From positions 18,408,001-18,472,000 of the forward strand of contig CP136897.1 of the NCBI GenBank assembly GCA_034359265.1: DNA of 64,000 nucleotides, given 5' to 3'. The DNA comes from Canna indica. Taxonomy: Eukaryota > Streptophyta > Magnoliopsida > Zingiberales > Cannaceae. This document shows positions 12,050 through 23,107 of the stretch, piece by piece. Every line of letters begins with the position of its first letter. Position 1 is the first letter of the stretch. The notes beneath the pieces are model-generated. The model saw nothing but the letters and a program-made list of their open reading frames with translations, was not told where the DNA came from and made no database searches. Position numbers and translations under genes: made by a program.

Positions 12050-12412
12050 ACATCATCAGCAACGGCTTTCCCACGGCCGTCCGTGGGAAAGCCGTTGCTA
12101 AAAGTGTATCGAAAGTTGTTGCTGATGACCTACAGCAACGGCTTAGCGACGGGATTTTACTAACGGCATTGCTACGGACTCAGCGGCCGTTTCTATTAAT
12201 GTTATCAGCAACGGCTCCGGGTCCGTGGCAAAACCGTTGCTGATAATATTGTTAGCAACGGCCCGAGCGACCGTTGCTGATCCGTTGCTAAGTTATCAGC
12301 AACGCGACTTTCTGCCATGGCTCCATTTCAATGGCTCGGCCTTTGCTGATGCTCTTCAGCAACGGCTCAGCAACGGCATCAGCCGTTGCTGATGCCCATT
12401 TTTCTAGTAGTG
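12050..12412 (+). repeat. CACTA-1 subterminal repeat array and 3' terminal repeat
   Basis: The core AGCAACGG or its complement CCGTTGCT occurs about a dozen times in both directions, for example near 12058, 12133, 12209, 12254, 12357 and 12368. In En/Spm elements such motifs bind the TNPA protein. The segment contains a perfect 19-bp inverted repeat with a 4-base loop (12058-12076 with 12081-12099). The terminal repeat ends at 12412. Confidence 0.85.
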
Positions 12413-12416
12413 AACA

Positions 12417-12430
12417 ATTGGTATCAGAGC
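12417..12430 (+). other. tRNA-Met primer-binding site of element A
   Basis: ATTGGTATCAGAGC follows the LTR end AACA. The same junction (LTR end, then this motif) is seen on the minus strand in element C at 58401-58414, which confirms the assignment. Confidence 0.85.
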
Positions 12431-12484
12431 GGGTCCATAGCTTGAGATTTCACCATCTCTTCTACACCTTGTCTCAATCCGAGA

Positions 12485-13895
12485 ATGGCACTAGAGTCGG
12501 TAGTCTCTTCACCTCCTAGGTTCGATGAATCAATCTTTGGTCTTTGGAAGTCTAGAATGTACACCTACTTAAAGACTAGAGGTTTTGATGTTTATAACAT
12601 GATTAAATTAGAATACACATTGAACCTAAGGTTGACATGCATGATTGGAGTGAACATGATAAGAAAATGTTTCAATCTAATGGATATGCTATGTAGTCTA
12701 TTTTTTGTACCTTACCTAATAGCATCCTTGACAAAATCATGCATTGTACATAGGCATTTGATTTATGGGCTACATTAAATATGTTATATGCTAAAATCGA
12801 AGAGCTTAATACACTTGTTGAAGGTGGTGATGACAATGGTCATCCCCCTAGTGCTAACCTCGGTTTTGATGCTCTTAGTACTTCTAGTGAAAGAAGCAAA
12901 TCAAAAAGCCGAAAAAGACAAGTTATATGCTACTTGTGCAAGGAAAAAGAGCACATTAAAAGAAATTGCCCTTCATCAAAGAAAAATGTCAAGAGGAAGA
13001 CAAGTGCGTCAACTTCCACAACCGAATCACAAGAAGCATCCTCTTGTCATGATCAAGAAGTCATATCTCAATTTTGTCTCATGGGTCTTCGGAATGAGGT
13101 AAAATCTTCTACTTCTAGTCATGATAGAAATTTTGATAATGATAATGATGATAGTAGCTCAAATTCTTTAGGTATGACTTATGATGAGCTATTAGAAGAA
13201 TCTAAGAAGATGTATGTCTTGCTTATGAATAAGATCAAAGAAAATAGATTAGAGAGAGAGAATTTAAGGAAAATTTAAGGCTTGATTCACAAGTGCATAA
13301 ATTAGAGAAAGAGAATTTGAATACTAGTTTTGTTAATTCTTGCCATGACAATTTTAAGATTGAAATTGAAGACTTAAAAAGTGAGAATATTGATTTGAAA
13401 AATGAAAATGATGATTTGAAAATTTACCTGAAAAATATGTCAAAAGTTGAAATTGAAAATTTGAAAGTAGAAAATACAAAGATCAAAAATGAAAATAGTG
13501 TGATGAAACCTCAATTGCATGCTATTCACAAATCCATGAGTGATTTGAAAAATGAGATTGTATTTTTAAATAGGAAAATCAATGATTTATCAAATGCATC
13601 TTCCTTTAAGAACTCTAAAAATAAAAATGCTTATGTAAAGAATGCTAATGTTCATCATCATTCTCATGTCAAGCATTCCTCATTAAAACCTCATGTTCAA
13701 AAGAAAAAGTTTCATGAAAATTATTTTTGTTGTGGTATATATGGCCATGCCATTCATGATTGTGCATTTAAAAGAAATCCAAGTGTTGCTAAGACACTTT
13801 GGATTCCTAGGCCAACTCACCCTCAAGGACCCAAAGTCATTTGGGTACCGAAAGTTTCTTGTTCTCTTATAGGGGGAGCTACCACACATGGTTGA
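12485..13895 (+). pseudogene. Copia-like gag of element A, frameshifted
   Basis: The start MALESVVSSPPRFDES and the FGLWKSRMYTYLKTRGF block resemble the DUF4219/UBN2 N-terminus of Copia gag. A CCHC zinc knuckle follows (CYLCKEKEHIKRNC, around 12927-12968). Next comes a long Asn/Lys/Glu-rich coiled coil, a second knuckle-like motif lacking its first Cys (CCGIYGHAIHDC), and a conserved end near LWIPRPTHPQGPKVIWVPK. The frame shifts twice, near 12780 and 13280. The gag would package the element's RNA; no pol follows. Confidence 0.75.
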
Positions 13896-16405
13896 AGGAA
13901 AGTGATGTGTTGAAGTTGACCATGGACTTGAATGATGAATCCTCCCTTGGTTGCAACTTCAAGCTACATTGATGCCTTAGGTAAAGTTGGCATCAAAACT
14001 ATTCTGGTATCATCTTCTATCTTGCATTGTCTTAGCTTAGTTGAAGATTATGATACTATGTTTAATTTGAGTTATTTTCCATGATCTTGCTAAAGAGTTC
14101 TTTTGAAAATGTTTTTGATTTTTGATTTTGATTTCTTGGACTCTTCGGAGACCTATGTGACCTGTAATGGGCCTAAGTGACCTTGCGATTCTAAATCGTA
14201 GGCTAATTGTGGCCTTTCGGTTTTCAACCAATAGGAAGGGTTGGAGATCATGTTTTCAATAATATTACATTTGTGATCTCTTAAAATTCATTTCAGATTC
14301 ATGATAACATATTTTGAAATGGATTTCAAACTATTTAGCAAAGTGGATTTTGAAAATGATACTTGATTTTTTCTCTTTGCTATTTGGTTTAAGATGTTTG
14401 CTAGTAGCTTTAGTTTCAATTAAATCTGCTAATGAAGTCTACTTGCAAGTTGAGAATGTTAATGGAAGGCTATGCTATCATGAAGAAAATTGAAAAGTAA
14501 ATGACAAGTTTGGCAAAATTCACTTGAAAAGAGGTATGGGTTTGACTTTTGTTAAAATCTTGCTCAATTACCTCAATAATTATACTTGAATAATGTCTCT
14601 ATACTCATGATCAATTTTGCATGATAAATATTTGAAAGTTCATGAGTAGGTAAAATTTTGATAAGTTAGGAAATTTCATGATATCTTAATTGAATGAAAT
14701 TTGCTCTAGGTTGAAATTCATATTAGAGACCTCATTGTGAGTTAGTGGTTGGCAAACATGTTTAGATACACATATCACATGAGTCTAGGTATTTAAACTT
14801 TAAAAATTATGTCTAGATGAATAATGTGATAACTAGATCACTTTAGGGGACTTAAACTTGAAAAGTTTGACCCAAGTCAACAAATCGACTTGGACACTTC
14901 ATTTTTAAGTCCAAACTTCATAAACATGTTTAGGAATAGGTATGACATGTTTCCATGCACTTAGAATGAAAAATTCATATGGATATGGATAAAATGACAT
15001 AGAGGTCATTTCATGCTTACCTCTTTTGAACCTAGTTGACCCAAGTCAACAAATTGACTTAAAGGTCTCATTTCAATCCATATTTTGGAAACATGTTTAG
15101 ATTTACTCATGTTAGTTGTCCATAAGTTTAAATTTGAAAAATCATGAGTAAATGATAAGATTGATACTTAGCAAGTTTCATGATAACTAGCTTAGTTTTG
15201 AATGAAACCATGCTAAGTTGATATCTTGACTTAAGGATATAATTTTCATTTCAAACTTGGCATACACTCTTTACATGACCATTATGTGGTGTCATAAAAG
15301 TTTCAATGAAAACTAAGCACTTTTTAAGAATAACTGAAAATTACGGAAATGCCATTGAAAGTTGAGCATTTTTAGTTATTTCTAGAAAAATATAAAAATG
15401 TCCTTTTTAACTGATTCTTGAAACTAGATTTTCACTGAAAAATCTAGTTTCTTTAGTAAAATTTCAAAAAGTTTCATCAAGAATCTGATTTATAATGGAA
15501 TTTTGAAGTTGAATTTTGAAAACTCAAAGTATCACTTACTTGAAATACTCACTTTTCCGATACTTTGATTTCTCATCTAAAACTTCAAATGAAAACTCAT
15601 GTATATAATTTTGATTCAATGTCTAATATCATTCACTCCATTGCTTGAGTAAAATCATTCATATGAATGATTTTGATAATTTGAATGATAGCTAGAAATA
15701 TTCATTTTTTCATTGAAAACAATATAGGATAAAAAATGAACTCAGACAATTCATTTTGAGCCCAAACTTGATTCATATACTTAGATTCTCTCATGTTTGA
15801 TGTCTAGATATCTAAATATGAGAAAACATGAGTAGATAGCAAAATTTGATACTTAGCATTTTCATGTTTTCATGTCTATTTAAATGAAACTGTGCTAAGT
15901 TCATATTTCGATCAAATGACATTAGTTTCATTTCAAACTTGATATACATGCTTTAAATGACCATATCTTGGTATTTTGAAAGTTTGAATGAAATCTAAAA
16001 ATGTCATGAAAATGAATCAATATTCACGAAAATATTCATACTTGAGTGGATACATGATTTAGTTTTGAATTCTATCTATTACTCTTTTCTATCATGTATG
16101 ATTTAGTTTCATATCAAATATTTTTTCCCTTCAGTTGTGATTTTCACGTTTCATGGAAAATAATTTTAGAGTCTTAAATTTGACTATAGGTTGACTTTTT
16201 TTTGCCCTTTTTGATTGATGTCAAAAAGGGGAGAAAAATATAGGTGAAGGGGAAGAAAATATAGGAAATCTATGCATATAGATAGGGGCAGTTCTATTAT
16301 GTAGATATGCATGTTGATAAGGGAAGAAATCCCTTAGTTGATATCCTTTGTACCTTAATATGTATATTTCTTAAGGATGTTTGTCATCATCAAAAAGGGG
16401 GAGAT
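13896..16405 (+). other. AT-rich internal segment of element A with polypurine tract
   Basis: About 2.5 kb has no credible coding frame. It contains loosely repeated lines such as CAAACATGTTTAGAT and CATGAGTAAAT, and it aligns with the corresponding parts of elements B (29820-31060) and C (53428-54960). It ends with AAAAAGGGGGAGAT at 16393-16405, the polypurine tract that primes plus-strand cDNA. The conservation of a non-coding block suggests RNA packaging or cDNA functions, which is inference. Confidence 0.65.
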
Positions 16406-17478
16406 TGTTGGTCTAAGGTTTTCTACCTTAGTCTTAATCTCGGTTTTGATGATAACAAACATGGAACTAATGATTCATTAAGAATATTTTTCAGGTTCCA
16501 TATCAGTTAGTGCTCGATATCCTCGATCCGAAATATCGGAGAAATCACAAAGTCGAAAGGACATTGGTCAACGCGTTCGGGTTTGTCTCGGAAATTTCTC
16601 GAAGTTCGACGTGTGCACCAAAGTCGTATTGGACGAGTCCAAATATCACATGGAAAGCTCTCAAAGCTGATGCTCGTTGAAAGCTGGAACCTGAAAACAA
16701 AGCGAGCAAGAAGAAGGCTGAAAAAAATCAAGTTCTCTTGCAGATTTTATTGAGTATTAGAAAGAGAGTTTTGAGCCTTCTAAAGATAGATTAATAGCGC
16801 TCGGTTCTTCCGCCGATAACTTCTTCAAGCGCACACTCTGCCTCAACTCGGGTTTCAAATTCGAGCTCTACGACTTGGCGAGTTGGAGGTTTTGAAGGCT
16901 TGGAAAAGAGCATTTAATCTTGGTTTACTCTTTAAGCTCTTTTGATTGTATTTTAATTGTTATTTGAACACTATTTTCCTTAGATTTAAGCTTGTGAAGA
17001 CCTAGATTGTTAGGTCTTGAAATTGGGTGGTTGCCTTTGTGTTTGTGGCTTAATTCCACCGGTGTAAACATAGTTTGCTAGGATTAGTTGAGTTATCCCT
17101 TAGGTTGAGGTGGAAGAGTGCTCTCAGTAAGAAGGCAGAGACTTCCGGGTGTGGAAGTGCCTTAGGTTGAGAGTGAGACTCTTCGAGTCAAAGTCCTCTA
17201 TATAAGGGAAACTATTTAATCTAGTAAACTTAGTTTGGAAATCCTAAGTAGGGTGCTTAGGTAGTGGAGTAGGCATTGAGGCCGAACCACTATAAATCAC
17301 CGTGTTTGCATTGCTTCTTCTTGTGTTTGCTTAATTATCATATTCACCTTGCTTCCTCTTGTTATTGAATTTGTTAAATTGCCTAAGTAACTAAGTAAAT
17401 GATTAAAACCGGAATTAATCAAATTGATTAGTAAACACACTATTCACCCCCTCCTCTAGTGTGCCATTTCATCCAACA
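16406..17478 (+). repeat. 3' LTR of element A (1073 bp, lacks the U3 array)
   Basis: It runs TGTTGG to CCAACA directly after the polypurine tract. Compared with the B and C LTRs (1.27-1.4 kb) it lacks the CG-rich palindrome array and the TATAAATA motif, which should fall near 16740. The lost segment is about 300 bases. The LTR is followed at once by gypsy pol, so A was inserted in that pol. Confidence 0.85.
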
Positions 17479-19330
17479 CATTGATTATACGCAACTGAAC
17501 AAGTTTGCCATCAAGAATCGATACCCGTTGTCGATGATTGATGACCTGTTCAATCAGCTTCAAGGGGCACAGTAGTTCTCCAAGATTGACTTGAGATCTA
17601 GATACCACAAGCTGAAGATCCGAGATCACGATGTGCCTAAGATGGCTTTTCGAATGAGATACGACCATTATGAGTTTTTAGTCATGTCTTTTGCGCTAAC
17701 TAATGCACCCGCTGCTTTCATGGACTTGATGAACCGTGTGTTCAAAGTGTACTTGGACAAGTTTGTGATTATTTTTATTGATGATATTCTGGTATACTTG
17801 AGGAGCAGAGAGGAGCATAGTGAGCACTTGGGGACAGTTTTAGCGACTCTCTGGGAGTATCAGCTTTATGCTAAGTTCTCAAAGTGCGGGTTCCGGATGG
17901 AAAGTGTAGGATTCATCGAGCATGTGGTGTCCCGAGATGGGTTCAAGGTGGATCCCGCCAAGATTGAGGTCGTGCAGAATTGGGCAAGGCCGACTAGCTT
18001 AATCTGAGATACGTAGTTTCTTGGGTCTGGCTGGGTATTACCAGAAGTTCGTGAAAAACTTCTCACGGATTGCAGCCCCCCTAACCCGGCTGACCAAGAA
18101 GAAGGTTAAGTTTGTTTGGAATGACAGTTGTGAGGAGAGTTTTCAAAAACTCAAGGATTGCTTGACGTCGGCACCTATACTTGCCTTACCGTCAGGGTCT
18201 GGTGGATTTGTCATTTACTACGATGCTTCGAGAGTAGGCTTGGGATGCATCCTTATGCAGTACGGTAAGGTCATCGCCTATGCATCGCGACAGCTAAAAA
18301 ATCATGAGAAAAATTACCCGACGTATGATCTGGAATTGGTAGTAGTGTTCGCCGTAATTAAAGCTTTGGCATCATTACTTGTATGGCAAGGCCTATGAGA
18401 TCTACACAGATCAAAAGAGTCTTCAGTATCTACTGACGCAGAAAGAATTGAACTTGAGGCAAAGGATGTGGATTGAGTTGCTTAAAGATTATGATTACAC
18501 CATATTGTACCACCCTAGCAAAGCGAATGTTGATGCTGACACCTTGAGCAAGAAATCCATGGGTAGCCTTGCACACCTGACTATTGAGAGGAGACGTCTA
18601 GCTAGAGAGCTGGCGACATGCATGGATGGCGTCTCTGTAATTTCAGTATTCGACACCGACGATTTGGTGGCACATTTGCAGGTGCAATCTACCTTAGTGG
18701 AGATGTTTCATTCAGCACAGAAGGAAGATGCTTTTTGCGCGATGACTAGAGACTTTATTATGAGAGGGGATGCAGAGGATGGGTATCAGATTGATGCTAA
18801 GGATGTCCTGAGATACAATGATAGAATTGTGGTACCAGATATGGTTGAAGTGAAGAGGCAAGTTCTTGAGTTGGGTCACCGCTCATCGTACACCATGAAC
18901 CCAGGGGCCATGAAGATGTACCGTGACCTGCAGCAGCATTATTGGTGGAAAGGAATGAAGCGAGAAGTGGTCGAGTATGTGTCCAAGTGCTTGACTTGTC
19001 AGGTAGGTTAAGGCAGAATATTTGAGATCTACAAGGCTGCTTCAGAACTTAGATGCACCCGAGTTGATGTGGAAGAAGATTACTATGGACCTGGTGATCG
19101 GTTTGCCAAGGTCGATGGGAGGTCATGAGTCCATCTGGGTCGTGTTGGACCGGCTAACCAAGTCAGCACACTTTATTCCGATCAAGATGGCTTTTTTAGC
19201 AGAGCAATATGCTAGACTTATTCTAGATCGAACAGTGGTGTATTACGAGATTCCAGTGATAATCATTTCTGACAGGAGCACCCAATTCATCTTTCGGTTC
19301 TGGCAGTCCTTCAAATGGTACTTAGAGTTT
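17479..19330 (+). pseudogene. Ty3/gypsy pol fragment: RT, RNase H, integrase
   Basis: The segment opens inside the reverse transcriptase ([15 protein letters not shown]) and carries its FIDDIL catalytic block near 17778. It then has RNase H ([17 protein letters not shown]), an integrase zinc-binding motif ([10 protein letters not shown] to CLTCQ, the second His replaced by Asn) and the integrase core (MDLVIGLP, ISDRSTQF). It stops within the integrase at about 19330. Frameshifts occur near 18005 and 18390, with stops near 17573 and 19010. By order and motifs it is a Tekay-type chromovirus. It may be the downstream part of G1, separated by element A and a deletion. Confidence 0.85.
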
Positions 19331-19344
19331 TATAGAATTTTATG

Positions 19345-19375
19345 TTTTGTTTGTCATCATCAAAAAGGGGAACAT
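19345..19375 (+). other. Polypurine tract of a lost LTR element
   Basis: TCATCATCAAAAAGGGGAAC matches the sequence before the LTRs of A and B. It directly abuts gypsy integrase, so the whole internal region of this element is missing. Confidence 0.7.
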
Positions 19376-20642
19376 TGTTGGCCCAAGGGTTCCTCCTAGG
19401 CTTCGATCTCTATTTTGATGATAACAAATATGTATCTAATATATTTGTGAAGTTTTGAGTTCAAGTTGAGGTTACGATACACGCGCGAACTTCGCTCGAA
19501 GAAATACAAACATCGGCAAAAAGGCTCCAATGTAAATTGAGTAGAATTCATAGATCGCTAAATAGATTTTATGTATAAATATGCCTAGAAAATATCTCAA
19601 GCCTATTTATAATGTTATCCAAGTCAAAACTCGGTAACATAACCCGGGAACAAAGTCTGAAACAAAACAAATGTAAAAAATAGCTTCAGTCCAGGTTCGG
19701 TCGATCGATCGGTTGATCGAATGAGGTAGAATATTGGCAATAGCCACTTCGGTCAATCGAACGAAGCCAAAAATTGGCAGTGGCCAATTCGATCGACCGA
19801 TCGGTCGATCAGACAAAGCCAAAAGAGGACAAAATATGGACGGGAAAGGGCAGTAACCTAGCGGTCACTGGGCGGTCGATCGGTCGACTGACGATCAATC
19901 AACAAGCGATCGGACGACGTCCAACAGGTAGAAAAATGCCCGTTGGAATGAGCTGTCGAGTGATGGGTTATAAATACCCCTCACCAACCTTCATTAACCC
20001 ATCTTAACTATTCTTAAAAGCTTCCTAAGTGAGATTTGTGCCTTCTAAGCTTGAATTGCTCGTGCTTGCTTCCTCAATCGATGATTTCTCTCAAACGCTC
20101 ATCTTCCCGCGACTCCGGCTTCGATTTGACCTCAACATCTAGTGGAGTTGGAGGCGTTGAAGGCATGGAGAAGAGCTTTTAGTTGTGGTTTTATCTTTTG
20201 CTCTTTTCATTATAATTTTATTTGTTATTTGAACTTGTTTCGTCATTATTAGCTTGCTAGGTGTGCTAGTGTAAACACTTAGGGTTTCCTTCATAGAATT
20301 GTGTTTTGCCTAGGTGAATAGGTTTGAGGAGTTCTCAAAGGGTTGAGAAGCGAGTCCTCAGTTATATTCAAAGGAAAACACAAAGTCTATAAAGGATTTA
20401 GTTAGAAATCCTTGGTGTAGAGCCAAGTTAGTGGAGTAGGTGGTTGGTCAAACCACTATAATCATTTGTCTCTGCATTGCTTGTTTGATCGTGCTTATTA
20501 TCTAATTATTACTTGTCAAGCATCGTAATTTAGTTGAGTGATCAATTTGGTTGCATTAGAAATTGAGTAGAAGCTAAAATTCACCCAATACTATTCAACC
20601 CCACCCCCCACCCCTCCTTCTAGTGTGGGTATTCGATCAACA
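19376..20642 (+). repeat. Orphan 3' LTR related to A/B/C (1267 bp)
   Basis: It runs TGTTGGCCCAAGG to ATCAACA and shares with the B and C LTRs the start, the U3 palindrome array (19690-19925), the TATAAATA motif at 19969-19976 and the C-rich stretch before the end. Its body is divergent enough to be a separate subfamily. On the right it abuts CACTA-3 sequence with no remaining left partner, so the 5' LTR and internal region were deleted. Confidence 0.8.
19690..19976 (+). promoter_or_regulatory. U3 palindrome array and TATA box of the orphan LTR
   Basis: CG-rich imperfect palindromes built on GGTCGATCGACC recur between 19690 and 19925. The motif GCCCGTTG and then TATAAATA (19969-19976) follow. 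The position just upstream of the TATA box marks the array as the LTR promoter region. Confidence 0.65.
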
Positions 20643-22564
20643 CATAAGAGGCTTTCGGTTTCACTTGTTTGTCGTTCACCTCCTATAAATCTAAATCTAG
20701 ATGTTTGCAATATACTTTTAAGTTCATTCTTGCCTTCACATTATCTTTTGTTTTTCCTGCAAAATCCATTATTGTTTTAAAAATATTCTCGAACACACTC
20801 TTTTCAATGTGCATCACATCCAAATTATGTCAAACTAATAATGAGCTCCAGTAAAGCAGTTCCCAGAATATACTTTTTTTTATCCAATTGTGTCTTTCTC
20901 CAAAACCACTATTTTTGTCAACCTCTCCAAATGTGATGTCTGATAACACAAAAACTCAAGCTAACATTTGATTACCAAACAAACGCGGAGGTGGTCCATC
21001 TTTTTCCACTCCGCCCCTAATGAATTTATCTCTATTTCTTCGGTATGGATGATCAAGTGGCAAAAATTGACGATGACATTCAAAGTATGAAATCTTTCAT
21101 CCATGCCAAAGACTGAATGCTTTTGTTCATTCCATACAATACGGACAACCAAGCCTCCCGTGTGTGCTCCAACCAGACAACATAGCATATGCCGTGAAAT
21201 CACTAATTGTCAACAATAATGCGGCCCTCAAGTTGAAATTCCTTTTTTGATAAATATCATAAGTGATGACTTCGTCGTCCCACAAGTACTTTAAATCATC
21301 AATTAACGATCGAAGGAGCACATCCAATTCTTTTCTTGGTCCCCATGGTCCTGGGATTATCATACTCAAAAATATGACATCATCTTTCATGCACATCGAC
21401 GGCGACAAATTGTAGACTGTGAGGAGCACCGGTCAAATAGAATATGAAGTGGATGATTGACCAAATAGATTGAACCATCAGTACATAACCCTAGTCTGAC
21501 ATTTCTAGGATCACTTGCAAATGATGGATAACATCGATCAAGATGTTTCCATGCTTCACTGTCAGATGGGTGAGTCATAACATTCGGGTCACGACTCTTA
21601 GCATGCCATATCATATGTTGGGTTATTTTTTCAAACATGAATAACCACTTCAATCTAGGAATTATCGAGAAATATTGAAGAACCTTAAACGGTATATCTT
21701 TCTGCCTACTCGAAGATTTCTCTTTGTACCATGGATGTCCACATGTTGGACATTGGTTCAAGTCTGCGTATTCACGATAATAGAGAATGCAGTTGTTCTA
21801 ACATGCATGAATTTTCTGATACCCTAAACCAAGTCTCTTCAGCATCTTTTTCGTCTTATAAAAACTGTCCTCCAATTTGTTATCTTTAGGCAACGCTTTG
21901 TGAAAAAGCTTGGAAAACTGATTATATGCTATCTCAATTACGTTGCAGACAGACTTAATATTTAACATTTGAGTCATTATTGACAACCTTGAATATTCAT
22001 CACAGCCTTCATACAATGGTTCATCTGCAGCTTTCAGTAAATTGTAAAATTGTGATGCTTCTACATTTGGTAACTCTATTTGAATTTCTGGTTATACTTG
22101 TGGCTCACACTCTATATTCATTGCCGCTTCAATACTTGACGATGAACTCCTAATTCTATGTGAGGCATTGGCAACCTTTGGAATTCACGACCGCCAAGAG
22201 CATCCAAAACTATATTTCGATACGGCTGCTCAACATATGTTGTATGAGTTGCAGACGAAGATCCAATATTAGACGACTAGCCTCCTAATTCGTACGATGA
22301 CATGCCTATGAATGACTCCCCGTGTGAAATCCATCGATAGTAATGATTCATGAAACCATTTCTGTATAGGTGCAATGTCACTGCCTGTCGATCTAGGAAA
22401 AACAAGTTGACACACCGACGACACGGACATCTGATTTTGTCAACACTAACAAATTGCGGTTTTGAATCTGCGAAGTTCAAAAATTCCTGAACACCGCTCT
22501 TGAATTCTTCAAGTAAACCTCCAAGGTACATCCGATGGTACATCCAACTACGATCTTCCATCAT
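20643..22564 (-). pseudogene. CACTA transposase, N-terminal and central part
   Basis: From ATG 22564 (MEDRSWMYHRMYLGG) there is a Transpos_assoc-like domain with paired cysteines (CPCRRC). A central Transposase_21 region follows: CPTCGHPWYK near 21735, VLQYFSIIPRLKWLF, DSEAWKHLD and RNVRLGLCTDG, then MIIPGPWGPRKELDVLL and LGCPYCM. The last readable part is the VMHIEKSVFENIFKT block near 20780. The Transposase_21 domain carries the catalytic acidic residues in this family. Several frameshifts and stops break it, and it ends about 75 codons past the point where the CACTA-1 fragment begins. Confidence 0.8.
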
Positions 22565-22639
22565 GATTCTGTACGTGATATATCACAATAATTACTTCTT
22601 TAGAAATCTTCATAGGTGGGGTGGTCCTATTCCATTCGG

Positions 22640-22842
22640 GAATCAAATTATTCTACTTGCATTTAAATATTCTTTTTAACATTCAATTTTAATTGAAATT
22701 CCAGCAGCATTTCCCTACAGTTCTCCAAGTATGCATATCATCTGGGTGCATACTTGGAGAACAAGGGATATCTGCTAGAATTTCTAACTGAAATGAATGT
22801 TAAAAAAAATATTTAACTGCATGTAGAATAATTTTGATCTCA
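22640..22842 (-). other. Long hairpin in the CACTA-3 leader
   Basis: Arms of roughly 95 bases are inverted copies of each other. The core is a perfect 15-bp stem (22720-22734 with 22748-22762) around a 13-base loop. It lies about 150 bases upstream of the transposase start. CACTA-2 has the same structure at 45341-45540 with compensatory changes. In RNA it would resemble a miRNA or siRNA precursor, but the sequence alone cannot show processing. Confidence 0.7.
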
Positions 22843-23025
22843 AACTGTCCAATCAGGGATAATTCAGAAATCATAAAGAATCTATAAGTCTTGTACTTCT
22901 TATAGATAATGATACAATCTATGAATGAATCTCCAATGGATCGCGATCGCAGAACCGTCGCGTCTACGACTGCCTCCAGTCCCATCGCAAATAAGTCATC
23001 GCAAAAAGCTAATTTTTTTATAGTG

Positions 23026-23107
23026 TAATTAATTAATTCATTATGCAGTCGTATAGAAAATTTGCACACGTTAATTAATGTCTCTTTAAGAAATTAATAA
23101 TATATTT
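23026..23107. other. Short AT-rich spacer
   Basis: About 80 bases of AT-rich sequence separate the CACTA-3 terminus from the inverted-repeat structure. Nothing is recognised in it. Confidence 0.4.

Larger units (their letters stand above)
8345..12412 (+). mobile_element. CACTA element, 5'-truncated (CACTA-1)
   Basis: The 3' terminus is intact: the minus strand at 12412 reads CACTACTAGAAAAATGGGC and is preceded by a dense array of subterminal repeats. Inside are the C-terminal half of the transposase gene and a second split gene. The 5' terminus and the transposase N-terminal half are missing, and gypsy gag abuts directly at about 8340. The three bases after the terminus are AAC, the probable target duplication, with the left copy lost. 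Confidence 0.8.
12413..17478 (+). mobile_element. Gag-only LTR retrotransposon A, 5' LTR lost
   Basis: What remains is the last four LTR bases (AACA, 12413-12416), primer site, gag, a 2.5-kb AT-rich internal segment, polypurine tract and the 3' LTR. No protease, integrase or reverse transcriptase can be read between gag and the 3' LTR, the layout described for TR-GAG-type non-autonomous elements. CACTA-1 sits precisely at the end of the 5' LTR. The rest of that LTR was lost with the CACTA 5' half. Confidence 0.8.
20643..23025 (-). mobile_element. CACTA element, 3'-truncated (CACTA-3)
   Basis: On the minus strand it starts at 23025 with CACTATAAAAAAATTAGC, followed by GCGATG-type subterminal repeats (22925-23010). 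It then has a long hairpin and the N-terminal half of the transposase. It breaks at 20643 against the end of an LTR; the second gene and the 3' terminus are missing. The terminus and subterminal motif differ from CACTA-1 and CACTA-2, so this is another subfamily. Confidence 0.75.

Noticed and set aside
12417..12430. GGTATCAGAGC-type motifs as pieces of tRNA genes
   Set aside because: They are complements of a tRNA 3' end located at LTR junctions, that is primer sites, with no tRNA fold around them.
17479..19330. Reverse transcriptase as an integrated plant pararetrovirus
   Set aside because: The order RT, RNase H, integrase with an H2C2 motif is that of Ty3/gypsy; pararetroviruses lack integrase and no viral coat or movement motif is seen.
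19690..19925. Regular palindromes that could suggest a CRISPR-like array
   Set aside because: Units vary, there are no distinct spacers, the context is a plant LTR and no cas gene is present.
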